A stretch of DNA of 64,000 nt from assembly GCA_030427805.1 (NCBI GenBank), contig JAUICP010000004.1, forward strand, positions 124,001-188,000. Reading direction: 5' to 3'. The stretch comes from Bdellovibrionia bacterium. GTDB lineage: Bacteria; Bdellovibrionota; Bdellovibrionia; Bdellovibrionales; JAGQZY01. Shown piece by piece: positions 39,909 through 49,455 of the stretch; within the stretch, counting starts at the first letter, position 1; the number at the start of each line of letters is the position of its first letter. Position numbers and translations under genes: made by a program. The notes under the pieces are model-generated. The model was not told the DNA's origin. It saw only the letters and a program-made list of their open reading frames with translations, and ran no database searches.

Positions 39909-41324
39909 TTGGTGACATCAAAAGTTAAGAAGTCATTGACTCTATTCAATCTCATATACACCAGCAGTTGGTTTGTTTTTTTCACCCTTATGATTTTATT
40001 GGCCTTCAATGCTAGGGCGCAAATTCCTAACCAAGATATCTACGGTGGCACCTACTTTGACGAGGCCGATGCCATTGAAATTTTGCGCTCTAATCATCCT
40101 GACTTCCAGGGCAACTTAGCTATATGGCAGGGTGCAACCGATCTCAATAGTACGCAAATTAATATACTCGGTACAAAAGATCAGGCCTATAAAGTTTTTG
40201 CCATTAGTCGCATCGACAACAAGGTTTACGAACCGAAGGCCCAACAGAGTTTCTTTCGCCCTGACAGTCACTTTGTCGTCACTAAACTCGCTTTCTGGGA
40301 TATGCCCAGCCACCACCACTACCGCCTTGTTGTTTTGGGTAAGAGCAACCAATTGATCGACGAACGTTTTTTCAGTTTTCTCGACACAACCAAAAGCCAA
40401 GCCCGAATCGCTTTTGCTAGCTGTATTTACGACCTCTTCCACCGCCCGCAAATATGGGAAAACATGGTTGGTATCAGACCCGATATGATTTTTTTAATTG
40501 GTGATACCGTCTATGCCGACCGCGTAAATCTTGTAACGAATCGATCGGCTGACCCTGCTCAACTTTGGTGGCGCTATGGTAAGACATTCAGTCGAATTGC
40601 CCTCTATCGCTCCAAGAACCTCATTCCTATTTTAGCTCTTTGGGATGATCACGATTACGGGTCTAACAATGCCGACTCAAGCTTTCCCTATCGCGAAGAG
40701 GCCATTGAAAACTTCAACATATGGTGGGCCCAGTCCGAAAAAATCACTCCGACCCTGCGCAAAGGCCCTGGTGTCTCGATGATCTTCACTGCCTTCGATC
40801 AAGAGTTTTACTTTCTCGATGGTCGCAGCCAGAGAACTCCGAAAGGCTATGAACCGGCCAGCTTTTTTGGGTTACAACAGGAGCAGTGGACCTTCGAAAG
40901 TCTTGTAAGTAGCAAAAAACCCGCTTGGCTTATTAGTGGGAATCAATATTTTGGTGCCTACTTACAAAAAGAATCCTTCGAAGCTTTCTCCTACGAAAAC
41001 TTTAGATACTTTATGAATCAAGTGGCTCGCAGTGATCGAGCCATCGGATTTTTATCAGGGGATGTTCATTTCAGCGAAGTCATGGCCCTCGAAACTCAGA
41101 TTCTGGGTCGCCCCTCGGTTGAAATCACTTCAAGCTCCGCCCATAGTTTTGTGAATCCGTTTCGCCAACACAAGGCCTATAATCCACGAAGAATTGATGC
41201 GACTAGTTGGCACAACTTCCAATACCTGGACCTACTTTCTAACGGACGCTCTGTAAGTGGTCGAACCACTGCTGTTACGGTGGGATATGAAGTCCAGTTT
41301 CAGTACGACTTTTTTCTTCAATAG
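39909..41324 (+). CDS. PhoD-like metallophosphatase, copy 2
   Basis: ASCIYDLFHRPQIWENM, LIGDTVYADR, ALWDDHDYGSNNAD, LSGDVHFSE. Confidence 0.9.
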   Translation: MVTSKVKKSLTLFNLIYTSSWFVFFTLMILLAFNARAQIPNQDIYGGTYFDEADAIEILRSNHPDFQGNLAIWQGATDLNSTQINILGTKDQAYKVFAISRIDNKVYEPKAQQSFFRPDSHFVVTKLAFWDMPSHHHYRLVVLGKSNQLIDERFFSFLDTTKSQARIAFASCIYDLFHRPQIWENMVGIRPDMIFLIGDTVYADRVNLVTNRSADPAQLWWRYGKTFSRIALYRSKNLIPILALWDDHDYGSNNADSSFPYREEAIENFNIWWAQSEKITPTLRKGPGVSMIFTAFDQEFYFLDGRSQRTPKGYEPASFFGLQQEQWTFESLVSSKKPAWLISGNQYFGAYLQKESFEAFSYENFRYFMNQVARSDRAIGFLSGDVHFSEVMALETQILGRPSVEITSSSAHSFVNPFRQHKAYNPRRIDATSWHNFQYLDLLSNGRSVSGRTTAVTVGYEVQFQYDFFLQ

Positions 41325-41332
41325 TTGATGAC

Positions 41333-41354
41333 CTGAGCCTATGGCTCAGTTTTC
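41333..41354 (+). terminator. Probable intrinsic terminator after PhoD pair
   Basis: CTGAGCCtatGGCTCAGTTTTC. Confidence 0.7.
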
Positions 41355-41526
41355 AAACCCCACAGTCCAATCGAGCCGGTGTGCCTCTTCTGGGTCGCCG
41401 GCTCACCCCTTTACAAGCCCCATTTAATTTCATAATCTTTTACTACTGAAGAAGACTCTTTGCGTCATTCAATGGGTCTATTTTCACTCATCCACTTTAA
41501 ATCCTTTTTTTGAAGAAGAGGTTTTC

Positions 41527-42681
41527 ATGAAGAAAATAATGTTATTGGGTTCCGGTGAACTCGGAAAAGAGTTTTGCATTTCCGCACAACGTCTCGGCTG
41601 TCACGTCATGGCCGTCGATCGCTACGAAGACGCACCCGCCATGCAAATCGCCCAAGAATCCCGGGTCATTAACATGCTCGATGGAGAACAACTCAAAAAA
41701 TTGGCCTATGATTTTAAACCCGACTTTATTGTTCCGGAGATCGAAGCGATTCGCACAGAAATGTTAATCGAACTCGAAAACGAAGGCTTTGAAGTGATCC
41801 CCAATGCTGAGGCGACTTACCTCACAATGAATCGAATTGAAATTCGCAATAAGGCGGCCCGCGAGCTTGGATTGCGGACGGCAAACTACCAGTTTGCTCA
41901 AAGCCTGGATGAGTTAAAAGATGCCATCTCTGAAATTGGAATACCCTGTGTCGTTAAGCCGATAATGTCTTCAAGTGGAAAAGGACAATCGACCATTAAA
42001 GATCGCAGCCAAATCGAAGAGGCCTGGAATTACGCCTGTGAAAACATGCGCGGCGATCAACCAGAAGTCATTGTTGAAGAGTTTATTGAATTCGAACAAG
42101 AAATTACCCTTCTCACCATTCGACAAAGAGAGGGCAGCACACGCTTTGTTCGTCCGATTGGTCATCGACAAGAGCGCGGTGATTATCAAGAGAGCTGGAT
42201 TCCAGCGCAAATGAATGACTACCAGCTCAAACAAGCGCGAAAAATGGCCAAAAAAATTACGGATCACATTGGCGGCTATGGTCTATTTGGCGTCGAGTTC
42301 TTTCTCACTAAAGACGAAGTCATATTTTCTGAACTTTCTCCCCGTCCCCACGACACGGGTATGGTCACTCTCGTTTCCCAAAGCCTTTCCGAATTTGATC
42401 TTCATTTACGAGCGATTCTCGGCCTTCCGATCCCACAGATAACCTATTATGGTCCAAGTGCATCGGCTGTTATTTTGGCAGATAGAGACTCCGAGGGTGT
42501 TACTTATAGTGGTATTAGTGAAGCCGTTGCAGAGAATAAAACGGAAGTTCGCATTTTTGGCAAGAAGACTTCACGTCCTTTTCGACGTATGGGGGTCGCG
42601 CTAGCCCGAGGTGAAAACCTTGATCAAGCCATCGTCCGTGCCAAAGGGGCCGCAGAAAAAGTAAAGATTAACTACCAGTAA
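41527..42681 (+). CDS. purT: Formate-dependent phosphoribosylglycinamide formyltransferase PurT
   Basis: MLLGSGELGKEFCISAQRLGCHVMAVDRYEDAPAMQIA; PIMSSSGKGQS; FSELSPRPHDTGMVTL. Confidence 0.96.
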   Translation: MKKIMLLGSGELGKEFCISAQRLGCHVMAVDRYEDAPAMQIAQESRVINMLDGEQLKKLAYDFKPDFIVPEIEAIRTEMLIELENEGFEVIPNAEATYLTMNRIEIRNKAARELGLRTANYQFAQSLDELKDAISEIGIPCVVKPIMSSSGKGQSTIKDRSQIEEAWNYACENMRGDQPEVIVEEFIEFEQEITLLTIRQREGSTRFVRPIGHRQERGDYQESWIPAQMNDYQLKQARKMAKKITDHIGGYGLFGVEFFLTKDEVIFSELSPRPHDTGMVTLVSQSLSEFDLHLRAILGLPIPQITYYGPSASAVILADRDSEGVTYSGISEAVAENKTEVRIFGKKTSRPFRRMGVALARGENLDQAIVRAKGAAEKVKINYQ

Positions 42682-42692
42682 CATCAAAGCTA

Positions 42693-44738
42693 TTACGAGG
42701 ATTGAGCAGCCTGCCTTCGGTAATCGTCTTCGATTCGTGAGTAGGCTACTTTTTCTAAAAGAATTCCTAAGTTTATATTTTCAGAGAGAATGTGCCAGAA
42801 CTCTTCGTTCGACACAGCTAAAAGCTTCACTGGCTCTTTACTAACTATTGTCGCCGTTCGACTTCTATTGAGAAGGAGTCCGATCTCACCAAAAACATCA
42901 CCTCGGTAAAGCTCGCGGATCACTTGTCCTTTTTGCATAACCATACAGGACCCCTCAACAATTATATAAAAAGCATCGGGTTCTTGCCCCTCGCCGACAA
43001 TCATTTGATTTTCGGGGCGATCAATGAACTTTCCCGACTGAACAAAAAGTTCGAGAGCTTCGAGGGGAATATCGCCAAAAAGTTTTGAACTCATTAGAGT
43101 CTGCATCAACCACATTCGATCTTGCAAAAACCGAAAACGGTTTTCATCGAGAAACCATGAGTTAAAGTCCTCGTTAAAACGAATTTTAAGAACGCGGAGG
43201 TTTTCAAGAGCTACGACATCCGCAGTTCTCACTCCACCCTTAAAAAAGCCCACTTCACCTAAGGTCGCTCCACTTGTTAATTCTAATACCTTCAGTCTTC
43301 GCCCCAGAGAAATTTTGCGGTAAACACCAACTTTGCCGCTCAAGATAATAAACATATCTCGAGACTCATCACCTTGCTCACAAAGGAAATGACCAATATT
43401 ATAGTCCTTAAAATCAGAATCTCGGGCGATGAGATCGACTAATTTCTCATCGAGCTGATTAAATGGAGGAATTTCTTTTAAAAGGGTCAGAGCATCGTCT
43501 GACTGAAGTTCAATTTGCTCCAGTTTACCCAGGCGAGCGCCACGCACGAGCCAAAATTTTCTAAACCCCGAAGCCGGTCCACTATAGGAAAAGCTATTTG
43601 CGATTTCATAAAACAAGCCGCCAAAGAGGAGGGCTAGAACAAAAGCGAGAAGAAAAACCGATATGGGCCCCTGAAAGCCATGACCTCTATACACGCCGAG
43701 AAAGTCATCAGAAAGAATGGGAAGTATTCGAACCAATTGCAAACCGAGCAAGAAAAGCCAAATAATCAAACCTGTAAAGTGCAAAATATAAATGACTCGA
43801 TCTCTTTGCTTCTCCCACAGCCGAGAAAGGGTATTGGCCCATCCCCCATCTAAGCTGCTCCAATTCAAATTATAAATGAGCTTTAAGGACTTCGTGAAAT
43901 CACTTTTTACAAAGGGCGAAACCTCGCTCAACATAATGATGCTAAACAGACTGAGCAAGCTGGCGCGCATTTGCGGATCTTCGACGAAGAAGTCGAGTAA
44001 AGGAATTGCTAGAACCATACTAGCAAAAGATGCCAGAGTGACCGCCAATTGAGAAATCTGCTGAATCGGCTTTACCAAGGGATCGCGGGACGATCCTGCG
44101 AGAAAGACTCCAACAAAACTAAATTGCAATCGCAGCTCTGGAAACCAACCACTACTCAACGAATTGAGAACGGCACGGATCAAAGTTTTTATCGTCAAAA
44201 CAAAGGAGTTCAGTAAAAACAAAGCCATTAGACCGTAGAGGTAGGTACCTCCACTTTGCAAAAGACCCGGACGAATCTCCACGAGGGCCAATTGCAAAAA
44301 ATAGGGAATGCAAACTACAATCAATGCGACACTCAGCAGGAGACCTAAGGGCCAAGGAGCAAAGTTCAGTGAGAATCGCGATGAAATTTTTTTCGAGAGA
44401 AACACATCTTTAATTGTCGAGCCCGGCCATAAATAAGGGGTCCGCGATTCATCGAGAAAGTCTTTAAAACTCGACTCATTCTTTACGAATCCATAAAGAC
44501 AGAGCTTATCCAAAACCCTAAAAAATGAATGAAATCGAAATTGGCGCAGGTCATTCCTCAAACTCTGGACAATTCGCTTTAAGACCTGGCCAGATTGTAG
44601 GAGCACAATATAAGGTGCATCTTCGGGCGGAAGATTGAGCCTCTTTTTACCGTCTTTAGATATCAGACTGAGCTGATTTTTAGTTTGCTTGACTTCAAGC
44701 TCGATTAATCTGACTGGTGTATTTTCAAGTTGTCCCAT
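42693..44738 (-). CDS. Membrane protein with two cyclic-nucleotide-binding domains, N-terminus possibly degenerate M50-like
   Basis: Two CNB domains (FLCEQGDESRDMFIILSGKVGVY...GATLGEVGFF; MIVGEGQEPDAFYIIVEGSCMVM...GDVFGEIGLLLNRSRTATI); multi-TM N-terminus. Confidence 0.75.
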   Translation of the reverse strand: MGQLENTPVRLIELEVKQTKNQLSLISKDGKKRLNLPPEDAPYIVLLQSGQVLKRIVQSLRNDLRQFRFHSFFRVLDKLCLYGFVKNESSFKDFLDESRTPYLWPGSTIKDVFLSKKISSRFSLNFAPWPLGLLLSVALIVVCIPYFLQLALVEIRPGLLQSGGTYLYGLMALFLLNSFVLTIKTLIRAVLNSLSSGWFPELRLQFSFVGVFLAGSSRDPLVKPIQQISQLAVTLASFASMVLAIPLLDFFVEDPQMRASLLSLFSIIMLSEVSPFVKSDFTKSLKLIYNLNWSSLDGGWANTLSRLWEKQRDRVIYILHFTGLIIWLFLLGLQLVRILPILSDDFLGVYRGHGFQGPISVFLLAFVLALLFGGLFYEIANSFSYSGPASGFRKFWLVRGARLGKLEQIELQSDDALTLLKEIPPFNQLDEKLVDLIARDSDFKDYNIGHFLCEQGDESRDMFIILSGKVGVYRKISLGRRLKVLELTSGATLGEVGFFKGGVRTADVVALENLRVLKIRFNEDFNSWFLDENRFRFLQDRMWLMQTLMSSKLFGDIPLEALELFVQSGKFIDRPENQMIVGEGQEPDAFYIIVEGSCMVMQKGQVIRELYRGDVFGEIGLLLNRSRTATIVSKEPVKLLAVSNEEFWHILSENINLGILLEKVAYSRIEDDYRRQAAQSS

Positions 44739-44812
44739 GACATCGCCTTTAGTCTATTAAATGATGCAATCGTCTACTTGTCTAGTACCCATCCTTCTAT
44801 TAATATTATTCT

Positions 44813-45820
44813 ATGAAGCTTTTGCCATTTATGGGTCTAGTTTTAATTTTAAGTTTTAACCTTTCTTGTGAAAAGAAGGCTTTGATTCCTTCGGCCCATA
44901 AGGATGAAGTCTCTATCCAAATTGAAAATCCATCTCAAAGTAAGTCTCCCGAACACTCCCGCGAAAAAAAACAAGAACAGTCCCAGACAAAATTCAGCGA
45001 TCTCATTGCTCAGGAGTTTGATATTTATGGAGAAGATTCGAGTCATTGTCCAAAAATTGAAAAATCCCATCGCCACAGAATTGAAAGCCTACGCACCTAT
45101 TTTTGCCACTTAAACATACTCAGCCTCGATACTTTTGAAACCCTATTTACCGAAAAGGTTTTTAAAAACCGAAGTAAAATTGACAAAGACTTTTACAACC
45201 ACAAATCAAGTTTTGCCGAATACAATCCCGAGTTTCTTAATTCGGTAAAACGATTTATTAGTAATATCGATGAAGATTCAACACTCCATCAACTCATAGG
45301 TCGTTTTTACGAAAAACATATTTATAATTGGGTCCACCTCAATCTTTTGGTGGTTCAACTCATCAAAGACAACCCCTCCTGGATTCGCGACGAAATCCAG
45401 TTTTATCAACTCCTCTCAAAAAACGAGCAAGACATTCGCGCCCGCATGATGTTCTATCGCGATTTTCTCGACCCTCAATACTTCAGCGAGAAGAAAGTCC
45501 CTAACCCTAGCTTTAAGGCGCAAAACCATTACGATAAAGCCGTTCTCTCGGAAGTTGTGGCTTTCTGGGTAAGAAGACACATCAAGGAACAGGACACTCT
45601 TTTTGAATCTTTGCTCAAAGAGTTTGTGGATAAATTTGCTCCGGAGGCCCCAACAAGGCTCGCCAAATGGAAAAAGTCCGAAGCACAACGCTTTGATCAT
45701 CACCGCTTTTTGCGCCGGGAAACCTTTAAGCGCCAAATGAAAAAGGCCCGCCTACCGGCGAGCCAACTCGACCTTGAAACATTCGAAAATCTTCCGATAG
45801 GTGAGGACGAACAACTTTAA
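44813..45820 (+). CDS. Putative lipoprotein of unknown function
   Basis: Lipobox-like LSFNLSC; 1-bp overlap with next gene. Confidence 0.65.
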   Translation: MKLLPFMGLVLILSFNLSCEKKALIPSAHKDEVSIQIENPSQSKSPEHSREKKQEQSQTKFSDLIAQEFDIYGEDSSHCPKIEKSHRHRIESLRTYFCHLNILSLDTFETLFTEKVFKNRSKIDKDFYNHKSSFAEYNPEFLNSVKRFISNIDEDSTLHQLIGRFYEKHIYNWVHLNLLVVQLIKDNPSWIRDEIQFYQLLSKNEQDIRARMMFYRDFLDPQYFSEKKVPNPSFKAQNHYDKAVLSEVVAFWVRRHIKEQDTLFESLLKEFVDKFAPEAPTRLAKWKKSEAQRFDHHRFLRRETFKRQMKKARLPASQLDLETFENLPIGEDEQL

Positions 45821-47124
45821 TGAAACAGATTTTTGAGTTTTTAAAGTCCCCGCAAAATATTATAAAACACAGCCCCATCAAAGCCCCAAAAGTAAAAGCA
45901 AATGTGAGTGGGACTCTTGCTCTTATTGGCTACTTCGTCTTTTTTATTGTTGTCATCAACTGGGTCACAAATACTTGGCCCATTTGGGAGTTCGCAGAAC
46001 AACCGGCTCAGTATAAAGCTCGAGACAAAGCCAAGGCCATCGAAACTGTGCTCGAAAAAATGCACAAGGATTTGGGGATTCACTCAGAGGTTTTTTACGC
46101 TAAGGTCTTGGGCGAAGAAGGGCTCGAAGTTTATCTCGAAAAGAGTTTTGGCAATAAACCCTCCGAAGTTTATCAAATAGCCAGTATTTCGAAGGCACTC
46201 ACTGGTCTCAGCTTTTTGGGGCTCCAAGAAGAGGGCTACCTTTCGTTAGAAGATCCCGCCTGTAAATACATAGAGAGCTTTTGTAAATTAAGTCTAGAGC
46301 AAGTTCGAATTATAGATCTTCTAAGGCATCGAAGTGGACTGGCCGTCATCCCCCTGAGCCCCCTTAAGTTTATCCGATTTATCAGCTCGACTCTAGCACC
46401 TTGGGAACTCGAGGAACTGTATAAGACCATACCGAGCTCTTTAAGCGTGAGTCCCGACAAAAAGTTTCAGTACAATAACTCCAACTACATCGTTCTTTCT
46501 ATGATCCTCGCCGCACTAGAAATTGATGAGGACAGCTCGGCCCTGAATAGAAAACCCAAAGAAAGCAAAGAACTCACAAGTGAAAAATACCAACAGAATT
46601 TTTACAAAGCCCTAGAAATCAGCGGACTCAATATTCACCAGGATTCCATGAAAAGTTCAACCACCATTAATAACCCCTTTCCACTTCTCAATGAGTCGCG
46701 GATCCCGGGCTATTCTTCGATTATCATCTTTAACAAGATTTTTCGGCTGCCCGTTCGCTATTTGGCCATGGACCTCAATAAGAGCTACGGAGCTGGCGGA
46801 TTGGTCACGAGCGTAAAGGATCTTTTTTATAGCTTTAAAGATGTTTTGATTAAAAAGCCCAAATACCTTTCATTGATCGAAAAGAACCTTAAAGACGAAT
46901 ACAGTCTCGGTTTTGTCGTTAGTGAATTGAGCGACGGTCGATACCTTCTATGGCACAACGGCCAAAGTCCTGGTTATCGCAGCCTGATGACCATCGATCA
47001 TAAAAATGGAGAAATCTTCGTCTGGCTCGCCAACTCTTGGGTGGACCAAGAACAGCAAGCAACCCTGGCCAAAAGTCTCCGCCTAATCCTCTCAGAAAAA
47101 CCCTACCCCTTTCCCAAAGAGTAG
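45820..47124 (+). CDS. Serine beta-lactamase-like hydrolase
   Basis: SXXK ASISKALTG, YNNSNYIVLSMIL, HNGQSPGYRS; N-terminal TM. Confidence 0.85.
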   Translation: MKQIFEFLKSPQNIIKHSPIKAPKVKANVSGTLALIGYFVFFIVVINWVTNTWPIWEFAEQPAQYKARDKAKAIETVLEKMHKDLGIHSEVFYAKVLGEEGLEVYLEKSFGNKPSEVYQIASISKALTGLSFLGLQEEGYLSLEDPACKYIESFCKLSLEQVRIIDLLRHRSGLAVIPLSPLKFIRFISSTLAPWELEELYKTIPSSLSVSPDKKFQYNNSNYIVLSMILAALEIDEDSSALNRKPKESKELTSEKYQQNFYKALEISGLNIHQDSMKSSTTINNPFPLLNESRIPGYSSIIIFNKIFRLPVRYLAMDLNKSYGAGGLVTSVKDLFYSFKDVLIKKPKYLSLIEKNLKDEYSLGFVVSELSDGRYLLWHNGQSPGYRSLMTIDHKNGEIFVWLANSWVDQEQQATLAKSLRLILSEKPYPFPKE

Positions 47125-47199
47125 AAGCTTCCTTTTGGTAGCGCAGTTGCGTTAGCCAGAGTCAGCGACGCGAGCGCACTACCAAAAGGAAGCTTCTAC
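47121..47199. repeat. Long inverted repeat (21-bp perfect arms, 37-nt spacer)
   Basis: GTAGAAGCTTCCTTTTGGTAG (47121-47141) and CTACCAAAAGGAAGCTTCTAC (47179-47199). Confidence 0.95.
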
Positions 47200-47259
47200 C
47201 TTTGTCGTGATTCGGTGTCAAAGCCTCGAAAGCACTTGGGATTTTTCCGATAAGGAGCT

Positions 47260-49323
47260 GTGAAAAAGTGGCTTGAAGACTTTGCAACATCCATAGCAAG
47301 ACCTCCCGAAGAGTCTCGACTTCTCGGTGACCCGGTCAGCACGCGCACCAAGATGGCGATCTTTGCCGTTTTATTCTTGGTGCTTCTTGGAATTTTCATA
47401 CCGGCCACTTACATGCAGTTTTCGCAGTTCAGTGAATTCAAAATTTTTGCGCCCCTTGAACGCAGTGATTGGAAGGTGGCCTATCTTCATGTGAATAACT
47501 ATGAAGAAGTTTGTAATCCACTCAAAGAAATCACGCCCAAGTGTCCGGCCCATCCCGATCACCCCTACCCCAAAGAAACAAAGTTTACTAGGGCTGACGC
47601 CGAACATATGAAGCGAACCGCAACTCGGCGGGATCAGGTCATTTGGTACTTTGCCGAAGTCGAACCTGAGCAAGTCAAAGAGCTTATCGAAAACGAAGCT
47701 TACTACTTAGCCATGGGTCGCATCATAGGCGACTACGACTTCTGGATAAATGGAACCCTGTATTTGAGAGTAAACTTAAAGGGATATGATGAGAATGTCG
47801 TAATACCAATCAATTCAGCAACATATAAGCAGAAAAAATTATTTATTGCTATAAGATTACGGCATAGTTCAGGGCTCGTTTATCCAGATATGTTTAGGTA
47901 TCTCGATCCAAATGGTTTTATGACAAAAAAAGATTCGTCAACTTTCGAGCTTTTTGATCTCTTTAGCTCAAAAATTTCCACTTGGATTCTATTTGCTATA
48001 CAGCTAACGCTATCCCTACTCTTCTTCTTCTTCTGGTCTTCCGCAAAAAAGAAACCTGAATATGCAGCCATGTCATTTCTATTAATGTGCTATAGCTTAA
48101 ATCAGATTCGAGTCATTCATCATATTCAGAATTGGTTTGATGGACGAACTTACCACTTATTCACTCTTATGTTCCTATACGTAATTTCATTGTCCATAAT
48201 GTACGTAGGACTCAGTTTTGCTAGAATAAGGCGTTCAATCATCGTTTCTAGTATTCAGACAGTTGGATTCGTAGCTTTTTGCTCATTTTGTACGGCACTG
48301 TTCATAAGCATAGAAGGAGTTCTAAAACTTCAATTAATAACTTTCAATTATGTAATTCCATCAGCATATCTCTTATGTAGTATTGTGACATTCAGTCAAT
48401 CTATTGTTTTACTGAAGATCGACAAATCAAAATTTACAAATCGAATAAAACGGCTAAATATATTCTCATTGATCTCTTTAGGCATAACTGTCAACTTTAT
48501 TGCTTATCTTTCAGTCCCAGGATTTAGCTATTTTGAACGTTATATATTTTTAGCCTTAGTTTTAGTCTTGGGTTACGTAATCCTCTCTGAATACAGAGAT
48601 CAAGAGTTGATTATCGAGAAATCCCCACTCACCGAATACCATAAGCACCCCCATATTGGCCGTATTGTGAATGGAGTTCTCTTTGGTCTCGACCTTAAAA
48701 AGGCCGAAAAACTCTACCTCAAAAGAGCTGAAGAGGGCTCGGAGCAAACTTTAGTCAGTGAGTGGCGGGTGGCCATGATTCAAAGCCTCAAATCCAAAGG
48801 CGCTCTCTACCTACAAAGTAAGGGCGATGAAATCTTTGCACTCATCGACGAAGGCAAATACAAAGAGCCCGTACAAATGGCCGCTCAAATCATGATTGAT
48901 TTAAAAAAGGAATCCGTAGAATTTAGAAAGAGAAAAATGGCATCTGGTGAATTAAAAGAATCCGATATTCAATTTAACTTTAGGGGAGCTTTAGTTCGCG
49001 GTAGCTTGCGACCGGTATTTGATACGGTCGATGGCAAAGAATACCCCGAGTGGGAAGAGGCCGGTGAAACCATGCCCTTTGTCGATTGCGGGCGACTTAT
49101 GGCCCTAGAAAAGGAATTAGCTGAAGGCTCTGATCGTACCCATGTCATTCTGGAGCAGGACCTTGCCGAAACCCTTGATACAATCAAACTCGCCAATGCT
49201 TCACTCACCTATTTGGACGAGGGGTATCAAGCAAAAAGCCACGGCAAAAGCTACCAAATAGCAAAACTTCTGATTGATGAAGAGACCTTCATCAACCAGA
49301 GTTCAACAAATAGGGCTAGCTAA
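47260..49323 (+). CDS. 7TM membrane protein with C-terminal class III cyclase-like domain
   Basis: Multi-TM centre; C-terminus VLFGLDLKKAEKLYLKR...GALYLQSKGDEIFALID...FRGALVRGSL...GETMPFVDCGRLMALEKEL resembles class III cyclase landmarks. Confidence 0.6.
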   Translation: MKKWLEDFATSIARPPEESRLLGDPVSTRTKMAIFAVLFLVLLGIFIPATYMQFSQFSEFKIFAPLERSDWKVAYLHVNNYEEVCNPLKEITPKCPAHPDHPYPKETKFTRADAEHMKRTATRRDQVIWYFAEVEPEQVKELIENEAYYLAMGRIIGDYDFWINGTLYLRVNLKGYDENVVIPINSATYKQKKLFIAIRLRHSSGLVYPDMFRYLDPNGFMTKKDSSTFELFDLFSSKISTWILFAIQLTLSLLFFFFWSSAKKKPEYAAMSFLLMCYSLNQIRVIHHIQNWFDGRTYHLFTLMFLYVISLSIMYVGLSFARIRRSIIVSSIQTVGFVAFCSFCTALFISIEGVLKLQLITFNYVIPSAYLLCSIVTFSQSIVLLKIDKSKFTNRIKRLNIFSLISLGITVNFIAYLSVPGFSYFERYIFLALVLVLGYVILSEYRDQELIIEKSPLTEYHKHPHIGRIVNGVLFGLDLKKAEKLYLKRAEEGSEQTLVSEWRVAMIQSLKSKGALYLQSKGDEIFALIDEGKYKEPVQMAAQIMIDLKKESVEFRKRKMASGELKESDIQFNFRGALVRGSLRPVFDTVDGKEYPEWEEAGETMPFVDCGRLMALEKELAEGSDRTHVILEQDLAETLDTIKLANASLTYLDEGYQAKSHGKSYQIAKLLIDEETFINQSSTNRAS

Positions 49324-49455
49324 TTAGCACGACGTAGCGCATCCGTAACATGCACACTGAGGCGCTTGAACAGACTCAGCAGAAGCTTCGTCAGCTGCTA
49401 AAGTAAAACCGATTGCCATTAAACCTAAAGCTGCGATTACTAATAGTTTTTTCAT
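49324..49455 (-). CDS. 43-aa secreted Cys-rich peptide (absent from supplied ORF track)
   Basis: MKKLLVIAALGLMAIGFTLAADEASAESVQAPQCACYGCATSC*; RBS AAAGGAG 6 nt upstream of the ATG; signal peptide. Confidence 0.75.
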   Translation of the reverse strand: MKKLLVIAALGLMAIGFTLAADEASAESVQAPQCACYGCATSC

